The notes under the pieces are model-generated. The model was not told where the DNA came from and searched no databases. It saw only the letters and a list, made by a program, of their open reading frames with translations. Positions 36,561-46,076 of a DNA stretch of 64,000 nt are shown here, one piece after another. The stretch is taken from positions 60,916,228 through 60,980,227 of the forward strand of contig NC_088716.1 of NCBI RefSeq assembly GCF_963576615.1, written 5' to 3'. Source of the stretch: Watersipora subatra (Eukaryota; Bryozoa; Gymnolaemata; Cheilostomatida; Watersiporidae). Each line of letters starts with the position of its first letter. Within the stretch, counting starts at the first letter, position 1. A program made the translations under genes and the position numbers.

Positions 36561-37829
36561 TGTAGATTGTTTCTCTTATGACCGTCATTAAAAACAATGT
36601 AGTGATTTTAAAAAGGATTTTTTAACAAGTCCCCTAGTTAGTGGTCCACTAAAAATCCAACGAAAACAAGATGAAAGGGATTGTAGAAAGTAACACGCTT
36701 TGAAATTTTAATTTAAACATCTTGAGCTTTTGGTTTTTTTAAAAGACCATGTTTTTATTTTAGCTAGCTGAACAAGTATAACCAGGTAAAATATTTGTCT
36801 AAACAATTGATAATCGAACTGGCATTAGCCTAGTATCTGCAGAGGTGTTATACAAATTCTACAGCAGACATGATTGTCACACATTTTGATCAGTTTTTAC
36901 CTTTGAATGGCTGCGCCAATTCACTAGTTCCTTCCTTGGCCATCCAGTAGAATCCTCCGACCACAATAGACAGCATTGTGAGTACCTTCACAACTAGGGT
37001 GACCTTGACTATTTTCTGCACAAGTTTTGTAGATGTGTTGATGTAGAATGTGAAGATGACCAGAGCTATTGCTAGCATCTTCACCAAATATGGCTAAAAG
37101 TCAATGTTATTTGGTTAAGCTCAGCATGCTAGAGTTTAATACAGTCAAACATGGATAACTCGTCCACGGATAGCTCGAACACATGGTTAATTCGAACATT
37201 TCCTTTGGTCCGTTCCCACGTAATGATAAATTGCTATAGATAACTCGAACTCAACACTGTTAATTCGAACTGTTTTTATGCCCAATGGCTACCGAAACGG
37301 TTGTTATCGCTTTAGAAAATCACTTTATTCAAAGCCATAGAGGTAAACTTCATCTTTTCGTAATTCATAAGCGTCGTTATTACCACCATCGGCAAAATAT
37401 TTTCGTCAACGACTTTTCTAAAAGTTTGGTGAAAATTGATTTTTACTGCGATACGATGAATAGCACGGGCTAGCCGGGTCACGAGCGCAAGGATTTTCGC
37501 CACGCACATACAAAACAAAAATCGCATGTTGTTTTGTACCCTAGGACACTTAAGTATTCGCGGCATCTAACTTTCGCGTTTTCGCGGAGTCATCATCACG
37601 CGAAAAATTCATGCGCGAAACTAAACTATCATAACGAACTAGCGAAAATTCGAAATTAAATAGCTATGTTCTACACAGGCCTGTATTCACTGGTTGCAAG
37701 TTGGGGGGCTAATGTTAGACGACTAGTTATGAACATCTGGGTGTGGAGAAGGAGGGGGGTGCTGTAAGCTCCCAACAGGTTTCTCTTATGTAGGGCCTCA
37801 GCCGGGCCTCTCACGTGAAGTTTTAAAAA

Positions 37830-37996
37830 ATTTTATTGGCAAGTATCAACATTTTTCTATTTTTTGAGATTTGCTTTGTTTTAGCTGATGTGACTGACAA
37901 AACGTTTTAAAATTAAAACAGGCAAAACTTGTATGCAGTTAAAAAGCTCAGAAAGAAGACATCTTTCTGAGCTTTTTAAGAAGACATCTTTCTGAG
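37830..37996. mobile_element. Tigger-related MITE fragment, left of LINE
   Basis: Resembles 24610-24700 of the intact MITE (GGCAAAACTTG followed by a GCTCA...AAGAAGACATCTTTCTGAGC hairpin). The 19-bp AAGAAGACATCTTTCTGAG occurs twice (37953-37971 and 37978-37996). The matching right part is 41760-42030, so the LINE seems to have landed in a third copy of this family. Confidence 0.5.
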
Positions 37997-38020
37997 AGGA
38001 CTAGTAGTAGGGGCTCAGTT

Positions 38021-38941
38021 TCCCAGAATGGTCGAGATTCTCCATGCAACTCTCCTCGTTCTAGTAATGGCAGTGTTGCTAAATCAGTGTGTTTGGCTGG
38101 CTGCAAGACTACTGTGCTCCCCAGTCAAAAAGCATTGCTGTGTGATTTTTGTGACCTTTGGTGCCACCTTGAATGTGATGATCGAGTGTCAGCTAAGCTG
38201 TATGCAGAAATGCATCGCAGCCAATCGGATGCAGTATTGTATGTATGCAAGACATGTAGGAATACTAATTTTAAATCGAGTGCAGCTGCAACAAAGTTAG
38301 CTCACAATGAGGACACTTTATTAGAGATTAAGACCATGGTAGCAAACATTGAAAAAAAAGTGAATCATCAGGAACAAACTATTGCTTCCTTTGATGAAAA
38401 GATTCTTGGAGTCCAAACAAATAGTTTCGCTGAAGTGGTGAAATCCACTCAGCAAATCAATGAAATAGCGAAGAGGGTAGAAAACACTGTTAACAAACAA
38501 GAAGTTCAGAATAGAAAGGTTAATGCGATTGTATTCAATGTAAAGGAAGATCACAGTGATTCAGTGGAAACACTGATGAACAAACTTTTAGATGAACTGT
38601 CACTAGACAAAACATTTCAATCGGCCATGAGACTTGGTGGCAAGCCACAAAACAGTAGCAAGTATAATCGACCAATAAAAGTCTCCTTCCCAAGTGAGGA
38701 AGACAAATGGACATTTTTGAGGAGGCTAAACTCCATAAAGCCAGGAGGGGTATTTGGGAAACTTGACTTAACTCAGGAAGAACGAAAAACTGAGAGAGCT
38801 TTGGTAGATAAGTTGAAGGCAATTAGGCAACAATCACAGGAAAAGACATTCAAAATAAAAAACTGGGAAGTTGTGGAGGTGTTGGACCAGGGGAAACTAA
38901 AAACTGTTTTCAAATTTTCTACACCAACATTAGATCAATAA
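38021..38941 (+). CDS. LINE ORF1 protein (PHD finger, coiled coil)
   Basis: ORF1 of the CR1-like LINE. Seen: a Ser/Asn-rich N-part (38021-38086), then a C4HC3 PHD-type pattern with CLAGC, CDFCDLWCHLEC and CKTC spacing. A long helical, coiled-coil-like stretch (EIKTMVANIEKKVNHQEQTI) and a C-terminal domain (VNAIVFNVKEDHSDSVETLM) resembling the RRM/CTD part of LINE ORF1 proteins follow. PHD-bearing ORF1 proteins are known from CR1-clade LINEs; the role is presumably RNA binding and particle assembly. No ATG is found in frame upstream of the finger, so the true start is missing or non-standard; GTG at 38087 is only a convenient reference. It ends with TAA at 38939-38941 and overlaps the upstream extension of ORF2 in another frame. 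Confidence 0.8.
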   Translation, partial: SQNGRDSPCNSPRSSNGSVAKSVCLAGCKTTVLPSQKALLCDFCDLWCHLECDDRVSAKLYAEMHRSQSDAVLYVCKTCRNTNFKSSAAATKLAHNEDTLLEIKTMVANIEKKVNHQEQTIASFDEKILGVQTNSFAEVVKSTQQINEIAKRVENTVNKQEVQNRKVNAIVFNVKEDHSDSVETLMNKLLDELSLDKTFQSAMRLGGKPQNSSKYNRPIKVSFPSEEDKWTFLRRLNSIKPGGVFGKLDLTQEERKTERALVDKLKAIRQQSQEKTFKIKNWEVVEVLDQGKLKTVFKFSTPTLDQ

Positions 38942-38973
38942 GGGGCAAAGCCGCCGATATATCGGACCTTTCG

Positions 38974-41643
38974 ATGGAGTATGATGTTTTATGTTTTACT
39001 GAAACTCATCTGGACAGCGTGGTCTATTCTAGTGAACTTTTTGATAGTCAATATTTTACTGTTCACCGAAGAGATCGAAACCTTCATGGAGGTGGTGTGT
39101 TGATTGCTGTCAGAAATGGAATCTCTCATAGAGCAGTTTCTTTAAATTGTGATACAGAAGCAGTAGCGATTGAATTCACAGAGCAAAAGCTTTTAATGTT
39201 TTGTATCTACAAGCCTCCAACTTGCATCGATCCCGATTTTTTAAATTTTTTGGAGGATTGTAGCGGTATTGAAAAAAGTTTGCTAGTTGGCGACTTTAAC
39301 TTTCCTGGAATTTGCTGGCAAACAAACCCTGCTTCAGTGAAGCCAAAGACCGCAAATAAGGTTCTTCACAACAAATTTGTCAGTGACACACTCTCATTAG
39401 GATATACTCAACTAGTTACTGATCCAACCCATGTTAAGGGAAACACTCTTGACTTGCTGATGACCACCCACCCAGGCATGGTGGAAAATCTAGAGATATA
39501 CCCTAATAGCTTAAGTGATCACAACATCATTACTTTCTCAATCAAATGTGCAAGATCAATTAAAAGTGCTGCTAAGACTACCATCCTATTATATGATAAA
39601 TGTGACTTGGTTCAATTCGAGCAGTCTCTTGATCATCTTTTGCGTGATTTAAAACATGCAGTTACCACTAGTGTTTCAATTGATGAACTATGGGACATGT
39701 TCGAAAAGAGCTTTATCCAAGCTATTAACTTATCGGTTCCAACTAAAGAGATAAGGAATGAAAAACATTTGTGGTTGAATTATAGTATAAGGAGAAAATC
39801 TCGTAATCAGAAACGACTTTGGAAGAGGTTTAAACAATCGGGTGATAATTTTTTGTTGCAGAAATACAAAAATGAACAAAGGAAGTATAGAAAGAGTATA
39901 CATGTAGCCAAAAATGACTATCTAAAAACTAAAGTTTTTGCACCATTGGAACAGGGTAATTCTAAACCCTTTTTTAGACATATTAAATCCTTGAAAACCA
40001 ATACATCTAGCATTGAGTCTCTTGCCCAACCAAATGGCGAGTTGACAGAGAACTTGCCACAGATTACAAACCTGCTTAATGATTTTTTTCAGCAACAATT
40101 TTGTCAGTCTGAACAACTGTTGCATGTCGAACAGTGTGAAAACTGGGCCGCCGATATTACAGCCTTGGGCGTTTTAAAATTGATTAACGATCTTAAAATC
40201 AAAAAAGCCCCCGGTCCAGATGGTATTAATGGTAATATGTTGAAATTACAGCCCGAAAAAACTGCAGACTGCCTAACTATTGTTTTTAACGAGTCATTAA
40301 GGCTTGGTAGAGTTCCCACAAGATGGAAAGAGGCTAATGTGGTACCCCTTCATAAAAAGGGTGACAGAACAGTTCCAGGGAATTACAGGCCCATATCACT
40401 GACAAGCATTCCATGCAAGATTATGGAACACATCATTTTGCATAAACTGAATAGCGAACTAGATCAAATAATTAGCACCTCTCAACATGGTTTCCGCGCT
40501 GGGCTCTCCTGTGAGACTCAACTGACATCTACCATTCACTCAATTGCAAAAGCTTTGGATAGAAAAGTACCAACTCATGCTTTAATTTTAGATTTTAAAA
40601 AAGCCTTTGACAAGGTCCCTCACATGTTTTTAATTAATAAACTGAAACGCTACAATCTTAGTCCTTTTTTAGTTGACTGGATTAAACATTTTTTAACCGG
40701 GCGAACTCAAAGAGTTACGATAAAAGGGGTAAATAGTGAGAGTCGTTGTGTTACAAGTGGGGTACCCCAGGGTTCTGTCTTGGGGCCTAGATTGTTTTTA
40801 TTGTATATTAATGATTTGTCTGAATGTGTTGATTGTAATATTAGTTTGTTTGCGGACGACACTATAGTTTATGCCTCAATTGATAATTCCTTTACTGTTG
40901 TCGACTTTCAGAATAGCATAAACGCTGTCTTCGATTGGTCTCAGAGGTGGAAGCTAGAATTTAATATTGAAAAGTGTAAGGTGATGTGTTTTTCAGGTTC
41001 TGCATGTTCTGACGACCAGTTGCCATATTTTTTAAATGGAAGTTTGTTACAGTTTGAAACCCATTCACTATACTTGGGAGTGTGGCTATCTAGTGACCTT
41101 TCGTGGCAGTATCACATCGATTGCAAAGTTAAAAAGGCCAGTCAAATGCTAGGATTTTTAAGGAGATCTATATCTAGTGCACCTAAAGCTCTCAAACTAC
41201 TTGCATATAAATCCTTTATTAGACCTATTTTGGAGTATGGATGCCAGGTGTGGGACCCGTACAAGAGATACGAGGTTGACCAGATTGAGGCGGTTCAGAG
41301 AAAGGCTGTAAGATTTATTTGCAATGTTAAAGGTCGCGATATTGGTGTAACTGGCTTAATTAAAGACATGAACCTGGAGACGTTAGAGGAACGTAGAACC
41401 AACTTGCGTAAATGTTTGTTATATAAAATGATCAGAGACGCCTGTTCCGAGTCTCCAGGAGCAATATCACACAAGTTTCCTGAGCTTTTTAGTAAAAATA
41501 AAAATGAAGATCATTGTACCACTAGAAGTCAGCGTGCCTCGCAGCCCATGAATTTAACCGCAAATAACAACAAGTACCATAATAGCTTCCTTCCGAGAAC
41601 TATACGAGATATGAAACTCGGAGATATATATGTCATACAATAA
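38974..41643 (+). CDS. LINE ORF2: APE endonuclease and reverse transcriptase
   Basis: 889 codons with no stop or frameshift. N-terminal APE-type endonuclease: CFTETHLD (about residues 7-14), GDFNFPG (about 106-112) and SDHN (about 181). Reverse transcriptase: KKAPGPDGI, NYRPISLTS, LDFKKAFD (about 539-546), GVPQGSVLGP (about 596) and the catalytic FADDT at 626-630; then a C-terminal connection region with LGVWLSSDLSWQYH. It makes cDNA at a nicked target during retrotransposition. The first ATG lies after the endonuclease's first motif: the same frame upstream reads FYTNIRSIRGKAADISDLS (from 38917), overlapping ORF1 by about 25 bases. Native translation probably starts there by frameshift or reinitiation. 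The intact frame suggests a young, possibly active copy. Clade assignment is from motifs, not a tree. Confidence 0.9.
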   Translation: MEYDVLCFTETHLDSVVYSSELFDSQYFTVHRRDRNLHGGGVLIAVRNGISHRAVSLNCDTEAVAIEFTEQKLLMFCIYKPPTCIDPDFLNFLEDCSGIEKSLLVGDFNFPGICWQTNPASVKPKTANKVLHNKFVSDTLSLGYTQLVTDPTHVKGNTLDLLMTTHPGMVENLEIYPNSLSDHNIITFSIKCARSIKSAAKTTILLYDKCDLVQFEQSLDHLLRDLKHAVTTSVSIDELWDMFEKSFIQAINLSVPTKEIRNEKHLWLNYSIRRKSRNQKRLWKRFKQSGDNFLLQKYKNEQRKYRKSIHVAKNDYLKTKVFAPLEQGNSKPFFRHIKSLKTNTSSIESLAQPNGELTENLPQITNLLNDFFQQQFCQSEQLLHVEQCENWAADITALGVLKLINDLKIKKAPGPDGINGNMLKLQPEKTADCLTIVFNESLRLGRVPTRWKEANVVPLHKKGDRTVPGNYRPISLTSIPCKIMEHIILHKLNSELDQIISTSQHGFRAGLSCETQLTSTIHSIAKALDRKVPTHALILDFKKAFDKVPHMFLINKLKRYNLSPFLVDWIKHFLTGRTQRVTIKGVNSESRCVTSGVPQGSVLGPRLFLLYINDLSECVDCNISLFADDTIVYASIDNSFTVVDFQNSINAVFDWSQRWKLEFNIEKCKVMCFSGSACSDDQLPYFLNGSLLQFETHSLYLGVWLSSDLSWQYHIDCKVKKASQMLGFLRRSISSAPKALKLLAYKSFIRPILEYGCQVWDPYKRYEVDQIEAVQRKAVRFICNVKGRDIGVTGLIKDMNLETLEERRTNLRKCLLYKMIRDACSESPGAISHKFPELFSKNKNEDHCTTRSQRASQPMNLTANNNKYHNSFLPRTIRDMKLGDIYVIQ

Positions 41644-41759
41644 GCTTTTTTATTTTTTGTTTTTGAGGTTGTAATTTTAGTCTATACTTTTGATTGTACA
41701 AACTTGAGGCCTGCACAATATATTCATATGAATATCTGCAGGATCTATTTATACCGATA

Positions 41760-42030
41760 CCGATCTTTTTCTTTTAAGCGTTTTAACAAAGATCATTTTT
41801 GCCGATTTTATTTCAAGTTCATTAAGTAGGATATGGGCAAGCAGATGTTTGCTAAAACTTGATATTTTGCAAACCTTTATAAAAGTCGTTAACAAGAACA
41901 TTTTGCCGCTGATGAAGATAATAATGACGCCTAAGAACTACTAAAAGTTGATGTTTGTATCTATGGCTTCGAATAAAGTGATATTCTACAGCGATAAAAA
42001 CCTTTCTATAGCCGTTGGACTATGAAATTC
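41760..42030. mobile_element. Tigger-related MITE fragment, right of LINE
   Basis: Parallels 24690-24750 and 25185-25350 of the intact MITE: GATCTTTTTCTTTTAAGCG, AGTCGTTAACAAGAACATTTTGCCG, ATCTATGGCTTCGAATAAAG and AGCCGTTGG. It is diverged and shortened. Confidence 0.6.
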
Positions 42031-42840
42031 CTAAAAGGTTGGGGCGTCTTAGCCGGCCAGCTGTCCAAGGGAATACGGCCCTGTAGTTCATTGATATCCA
42101 CAACAAAATCGTGATATTAGAAATGCAGATAATTTTGTGTGTGATTGAGCTCATTGGGAAATTTCTAGTAAATTCGTTAATACACCGAATGAGCAGCATG
42201 GCAAAGCAAATTAAGATAACAAGTTTTTTTTTGAAAAGCCAGGACAAACGAAGAAGATGATGATATCAGTTTAGTCACCGATTTTGTAACTGATGAGGAT
42301 GAAAGTCTGGTAGGTGAAGTCATACAATTAAATAATACTTATTGTAGTGATGAATTTTACTGCCAACCAAAAACGATAACAACCCTCACCAGGTCCAACC
42401 ATGTTATACAGTTCTGGTTGTGATGTTGGTTGCTATCTATTTTATTTTTTTATGAGACATGTACTGTATTTGATTTTTTTAAAATTTGAAATATTGTGAA
42501 CTCAAAACGTGCCATGGCCATCGCTTGCTATAATTACTTGAGATCTAATATTGGTACCATATCGGTCACGACGGAAAGGACCGAGACGTCATTGATAGTC
42601 CAAGAAACAAATGGCAGCAAGCGATCACGTTGAATTATCGATTTCTGCCATACATTTATATCTGCGGGTTACAAATACAAACTAGTCGCAAATATAAAAA
42701 CTTTTTTTACTAGAGGACCGGACCTGAGGAATCTAATTTGTTTGTTCCACTGTATTTATTTTCACATCACTATATTTTCGCACTCATCAGAGCTGCGAAA
42801 TTAAGTTGCAGCGAAATTTTACTCTGTGTGCTACGCACGA
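42031..42840. other. Inner transposon interior, no gene
   Basis: Interior of the TA-target element. A short acidic frame near 42244-42330 (GAAGAAGATGATGATATCAG onward) is the only hint of former coding sequence. No transposase motif recognised. Confidence 0.4.
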
Positions 42841-43624
42841 AACTAAATACTAGCGAAATATAAGTGTCCTAGGGTATGTGCGTGGCGAAAATCCTTGAGT
42901 GCGTGACCCGGCTAGCCCGTGATGAATAGTTTTCCGACGTTGATTCCGTGTTGAATCAACGTCGGAATGTTGAATGTTTAAAACGTCTTAAAATTGGTGT
43001 AATTAAACGTATACGTTGTCTGAGCTACAAAAAACTATTCATCGTTTGACCTAAACACAGAATACGTGTGTACATTCAATAAGTATCTCTTAAAAAAGCG
43101 TGAGTGATATAGAATGTACCGTAAAACCTCGTAAAACTTCTAATTGAACTGCCTCGGAGTGTTGCTCTTAACGAATCCCAGGTAAAGTAAGGTAATCTGC
43201 ATAAACTTCAAGAAGAAACGGCAAAATTGATCGTGGGTAAAACCCCAAAAAAAAAGTCTTTTCTTTTGAGCATTTCAACAACGATCAAGTTTTGCCAATG
43301 TCAATCTGAAAAACGTCCTGGCAATAACATCACCTCAAACAACAAACCAATCTCAAGTGATAGAAAAATCTCTATACTTTTTCATGAAAACGTTTTAAAC
43401 TTTACATTAGAAGCATTTAATTTGAAACAAGACATTTGTGCTTTTGATTTATATTATAGTTTGTATATGTACATGTATCTACTAATAAATAAGTAAATAT
43501 ATGGACTTGTGACAGTGCTCTGATAACTTGAACGCTCTGATAATTCGAACACTTTTGCTCGGTCCCTTGAAGTTCGAATTATCCATGTTTGACTGTATAT
43601 AGAATATGGGCTGACTAATATCGA

Positions 43625-43845
43625 ATTGTTTATAGCGTAGGCAGATTGAAATCAAGTGGTTTATAGTGTGTGACTTATTAAAATATAAGTGTTTATAGTG
43701 TGCTAGATTTCACATAGGCCCTTTGATTAACATCAAAGTTTTAATAGTGTGTGAGCTGATTAATATCAAATTGTTAATAGTGTGTGAGCTGATTAACATC
43801 AAAGTGTTTATAGGGTGTGAGCCGATTGACATGAAAGTGTACAAA
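43625..43845. repeat. 33-bp minisatellite, array 2
   Basis: About 6-7 diverged copies of the same unit as 30647-31097, same orientation (GTGTGAGCTGATTAACATCA, AAGTGTTTATAG). It lies immediately beyond the nested transposon block. Confidence 0.85.
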
Positions 43846-44505
43846 ATAAAATTGAATGCGTAAAAGTGACATTACACTTTCACAGCGCACTGGCGCTAAA
43901 GAAGAAGGCTCGCTGCAGCAGGTTATGCTCATCTATTGGTTTCAATTGGCTGTGTATGCATTGGATTGGTAGTTTAGCTTAAAGTTATGTTTACTTTTAT
44001 ATAGTTGGTGCTGCCCTTAGGTGTGTCGTCAAACATTTTTTGCTAGATAAAATGTCAGATATGCTTCAGTATACCTTTTAAATTTGGTTAATGTTTTTGG
44101 AGGGTGGCTGCATTTTTTGTTAACATATAGTGTAATATTGTGTTTTTAACACTTAGGCTAAAAGGCTCAACTAATACAAGACAACTTACAGTTGACAAAG
44201 AAAAGCTACAAAACAGACTTTGGCGTAATTATATGTATAAGAAGTTTCATTGGTTGCATCATGGGTTTTACTAAGTGTCTTTTTACCACATAAAAGTACA
44301 GGAAGAGTAGAGTGTGCAGTAAATCTTAATAGAGATGACAAATTAACTGCCTACGAAAATGATTTGTAAATTCTTTAAAAAAATAACATAAAATTAACTA
44401 TTAAGCAAGCTTAAACACAAAAGCCATACCTAAACATACCATACATCTTTGCAAGGGTAATAATAAATGATCTGACAGCAACTAGTCACTAATCACACAT
44501 GTTGT
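43846..44505. other. No gene recognised
   Basis: AT-rich spacer between the second 33-bp array and the repeats upstream of SLC7 copy B. Copy C exons 1 and 2 were sought here and not found. Confidence 0.5.
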
Positions 44506-44570
44506 ATGCACATGTTGTATGCACATGTTGTATGCACATGTTGTATGCACATGTTGTATACAACATGTTG
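44506..44570. repeat. 13-bp tandem repeat
   Basis: Five copies of GCACATGTTGTAT, ending in a related palindromic ACAACATGTTGT. Confidence 0.93.
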
Positions 44571-44659
44571 TAGGCCTATACACTGGATGATAATTAGTGC
44601 CAGTCATGCCTATTATATAACTGTAAATGTTCCCAAACTTGCTATAACTTACTTCTTAA

Positions 44660-44860
44660 GTTCGTCTTGAGCAGCAGCAGTGCCTCTCTCTCCCTTTTCT
44701 AACCTTCACCTTGAGTAGCAGTGCCTCTCTTTACCTACTCTAACCTTCATCTTGAGTAGTAGCGCCTCTCTCTCCCTTCACTAACCTTCACCTTGAGCAG
44801 CAGTTCGTCTATTTGCCTTTTCTAACCTTCACCTTGAGCAGTAGTGTCACTCTCTTCACT
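44660..44860. repeat. About 50-bp tandem repeat, 4 copies
   Basis: Four imperfect copies of a unit holding CTAACCTTCACCTTGAGCAG and CAGTGCCTCTCTCTCCC, upstream of SLC7 copy B. Confidence 0.85.
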
Positions 44861-44902
44861 CTCCAAACTTTACAAACTTCACAGCTTGACAAAACTTCAC
44901 AC

Positions 44903-44909
44903 TATATAA
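44903..44909 (+). promoter_or_regulatory. Candidate TATA box upstream of SLC7 B
   Basis: TATATAA in the context CACACTATATAACCAGCCCC, about 740 bp before the candidate 5' exon end. No equivalent was identified upstream of copy A, so the promoter role is uncertain. Confidence 0.2.
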
Positions 44910-45439
44910 CCAGCCCCGACTCACAAGTAAGCTTTACACAGCAACTGGGCGTAAGTAATGCTGCCTCTTGCTTACACAGAGTGCAGCACTGGTAAGACCT
45001 CGCCCGAATTGATTGTAGATTTTGTATTTTATTGCTCTGGAAATTTCTATGAGCTAATTCAAACTCAAAATATATGTACTATAGAATTATCTACATGTAT
45101 AACAGTATGCTATTTTTATATCTTTAACGCATGCAACTAATAAACATATGGTAAGCTGCCAGACAGGCCAATCACTGCTGGGTAAAAGTCGGAATTATCA
45201 TGAGAAAAGAATAAGTGCATGAGCAGGAAGCTGGAAACAAACTTGTTTCAGACAACTTTGAATTGCATCCTATTCTTATGTAAGAATAAAATATATTATA
45301 TACCATCATCGCTGTTTTATCTGAATCTCTATAAATGACTGCTATTAAAGGTAGTACAGACACTATTTATGAGTCATTCCAAGAGACACACTGAATACAA
45401 CTGCAAGCTGACAGGAGTCGACAGGGATTATTTCTATGG

Positions 45440-45713
45440 TTATATTATCTTTCCAGAGGCACAACATCATGGTGACACAGCAACAAATAGTATAGAGCTG
45501 CATTTAAAAGCTTGGCAACAAGTATTGAAAACATTCGTCATAACTAGAACCACTGAACAGCTGTTAGTGTTTGTGAAGTCGATAGAAAACATTCTATTAT
45601 AGACGTCCTAAGCAAACATAGCAACTCATTGTTGTAGAAGCTGTAAGTCATGCCAATGCTGTAGCAGTAGAACTACTCATTGTCTTTTGCTGTTTCATGC
45701 TAGGTAAGTCGAG
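45440..45713 (+). promoter_or_regulatory. Candidate 5' UTR/promoter block of SLC7 copy B
   Basis: Homologous to 15640-15926 upstream of copy A and ends at the same GCTAG/GTAAGTC donor (GT at 45714). The likely partner acceptor is TTTGCTTGCAG just before 46044, 33 bp upstream of the ATG. Confidence 0.5.
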
Positions 45714-46076
45714 AGATGCATATTTATCATATTATCATATACTGAATTATTATAGAGCAATATCACTTTGTATTCTTGCAAAATTTTAAGAATTTTTTCA
45801 GTTGAAAAAAAAGGTTTTCATATGGCGCTGCCAAAAGTTTTGCCGACTTTATCTCACCATTTTGATTAGTAATAGTCTTTTAAAAGCAAAGATTTAAAAA
45901 CTGTTATGTTTATGCATGACATTCATAAAGAAATTTACTTGAGAAGAAATACTCCCTATTGATAACAGGGCAATTTCGAGTTAACATAGCTTATAAATTT
46001 TCTTTAGTATAAATATCTTTGTCATATCGTAGTTTGCTTGCAGCTAGTAAAACAAGTAGTAAAAAGAGGAGTAAAG

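Larger units (their letters stand above)
31933..37093 (-). pseudogene. Inverted partial SLC7 copy C (exons 3-4-5)
   Basis: On the minus strand: exon 3 at 37093-36901, exon 4 at 33055-32847, exon 5 at 32089-31933. Each has exactly the length of its partner in copies A and B (193, 209 and 157 bp), intact GT-AG ends and an open frame. Exon 3 codes the same residues as copy B. Exon 5 has unusual changes where A/B read SGLY..TRQ (here SLLY..PCQ). Intron sequence also matches copy B, for example around 33060-33230 against 50530-50713, and beyond exon 5 to about 31845. Exons 1, 2, 6 and 7 were not found on either side: the left side meets TA repeats and SINEs, the right side is cut by a Tigger element at 37142. 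It is therefore an inverted segmental duplication of copy B, not a complete gene. Whether it is transcribed is unknown. Confidence 0.88.
37997..41759 (+). mobile_element. CR1-like non-LTR retrotransposon (LINE)
   Basis: Carries ORF1 (PHD-like finger, coiled coil, nucleic-acid-binding type C-part) and ORF2 (APE endonuclease plus reverse transcriptase). ORF1 is open to the left edge but no in-frame ATG was found, which suggests a short 5' truncation. No poly(A) tail is seen after ORF2; the 3' part is a short AT-rich UTR, as in CR1-clade elements. The edges are estimated from where flanking MITE sequence resumes. Confidence 0.8.
37539..42874. mobile_element. Inner DNA transposon, TA target, nested
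   Basis: Inserted in the Tigger-like MITE at TTTTG-TA-TGTGCG. Termini are CCCTAGGACACTTA at 37539 and its exact complement ending at 42874, with the TA duplicated at 37537-37538 and 42875-42876. Both ends continue with similar TTTCGC-rich sequence. This is Tc1/mariner-like behaviour; no transposase was recognised. It itself carries further MITE sequence and a LINE. Confidence 0.85.
37142..43595. mobile_element. Tigger-like MITE, copy 2, split by nested insertions
   Basis: Same family as 24346-25490, in opposite orientation. Termini CAGTCAAACATGGATAACTC at 37142 and its complement ending at 43595, with TA on each side (37140-37141 and 43596-43597). The outer parts 37142-37538 and 42875-43595 join into the same sequence order as the intact copy; everything between them is a later insertion. 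Confidence 0.9.
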
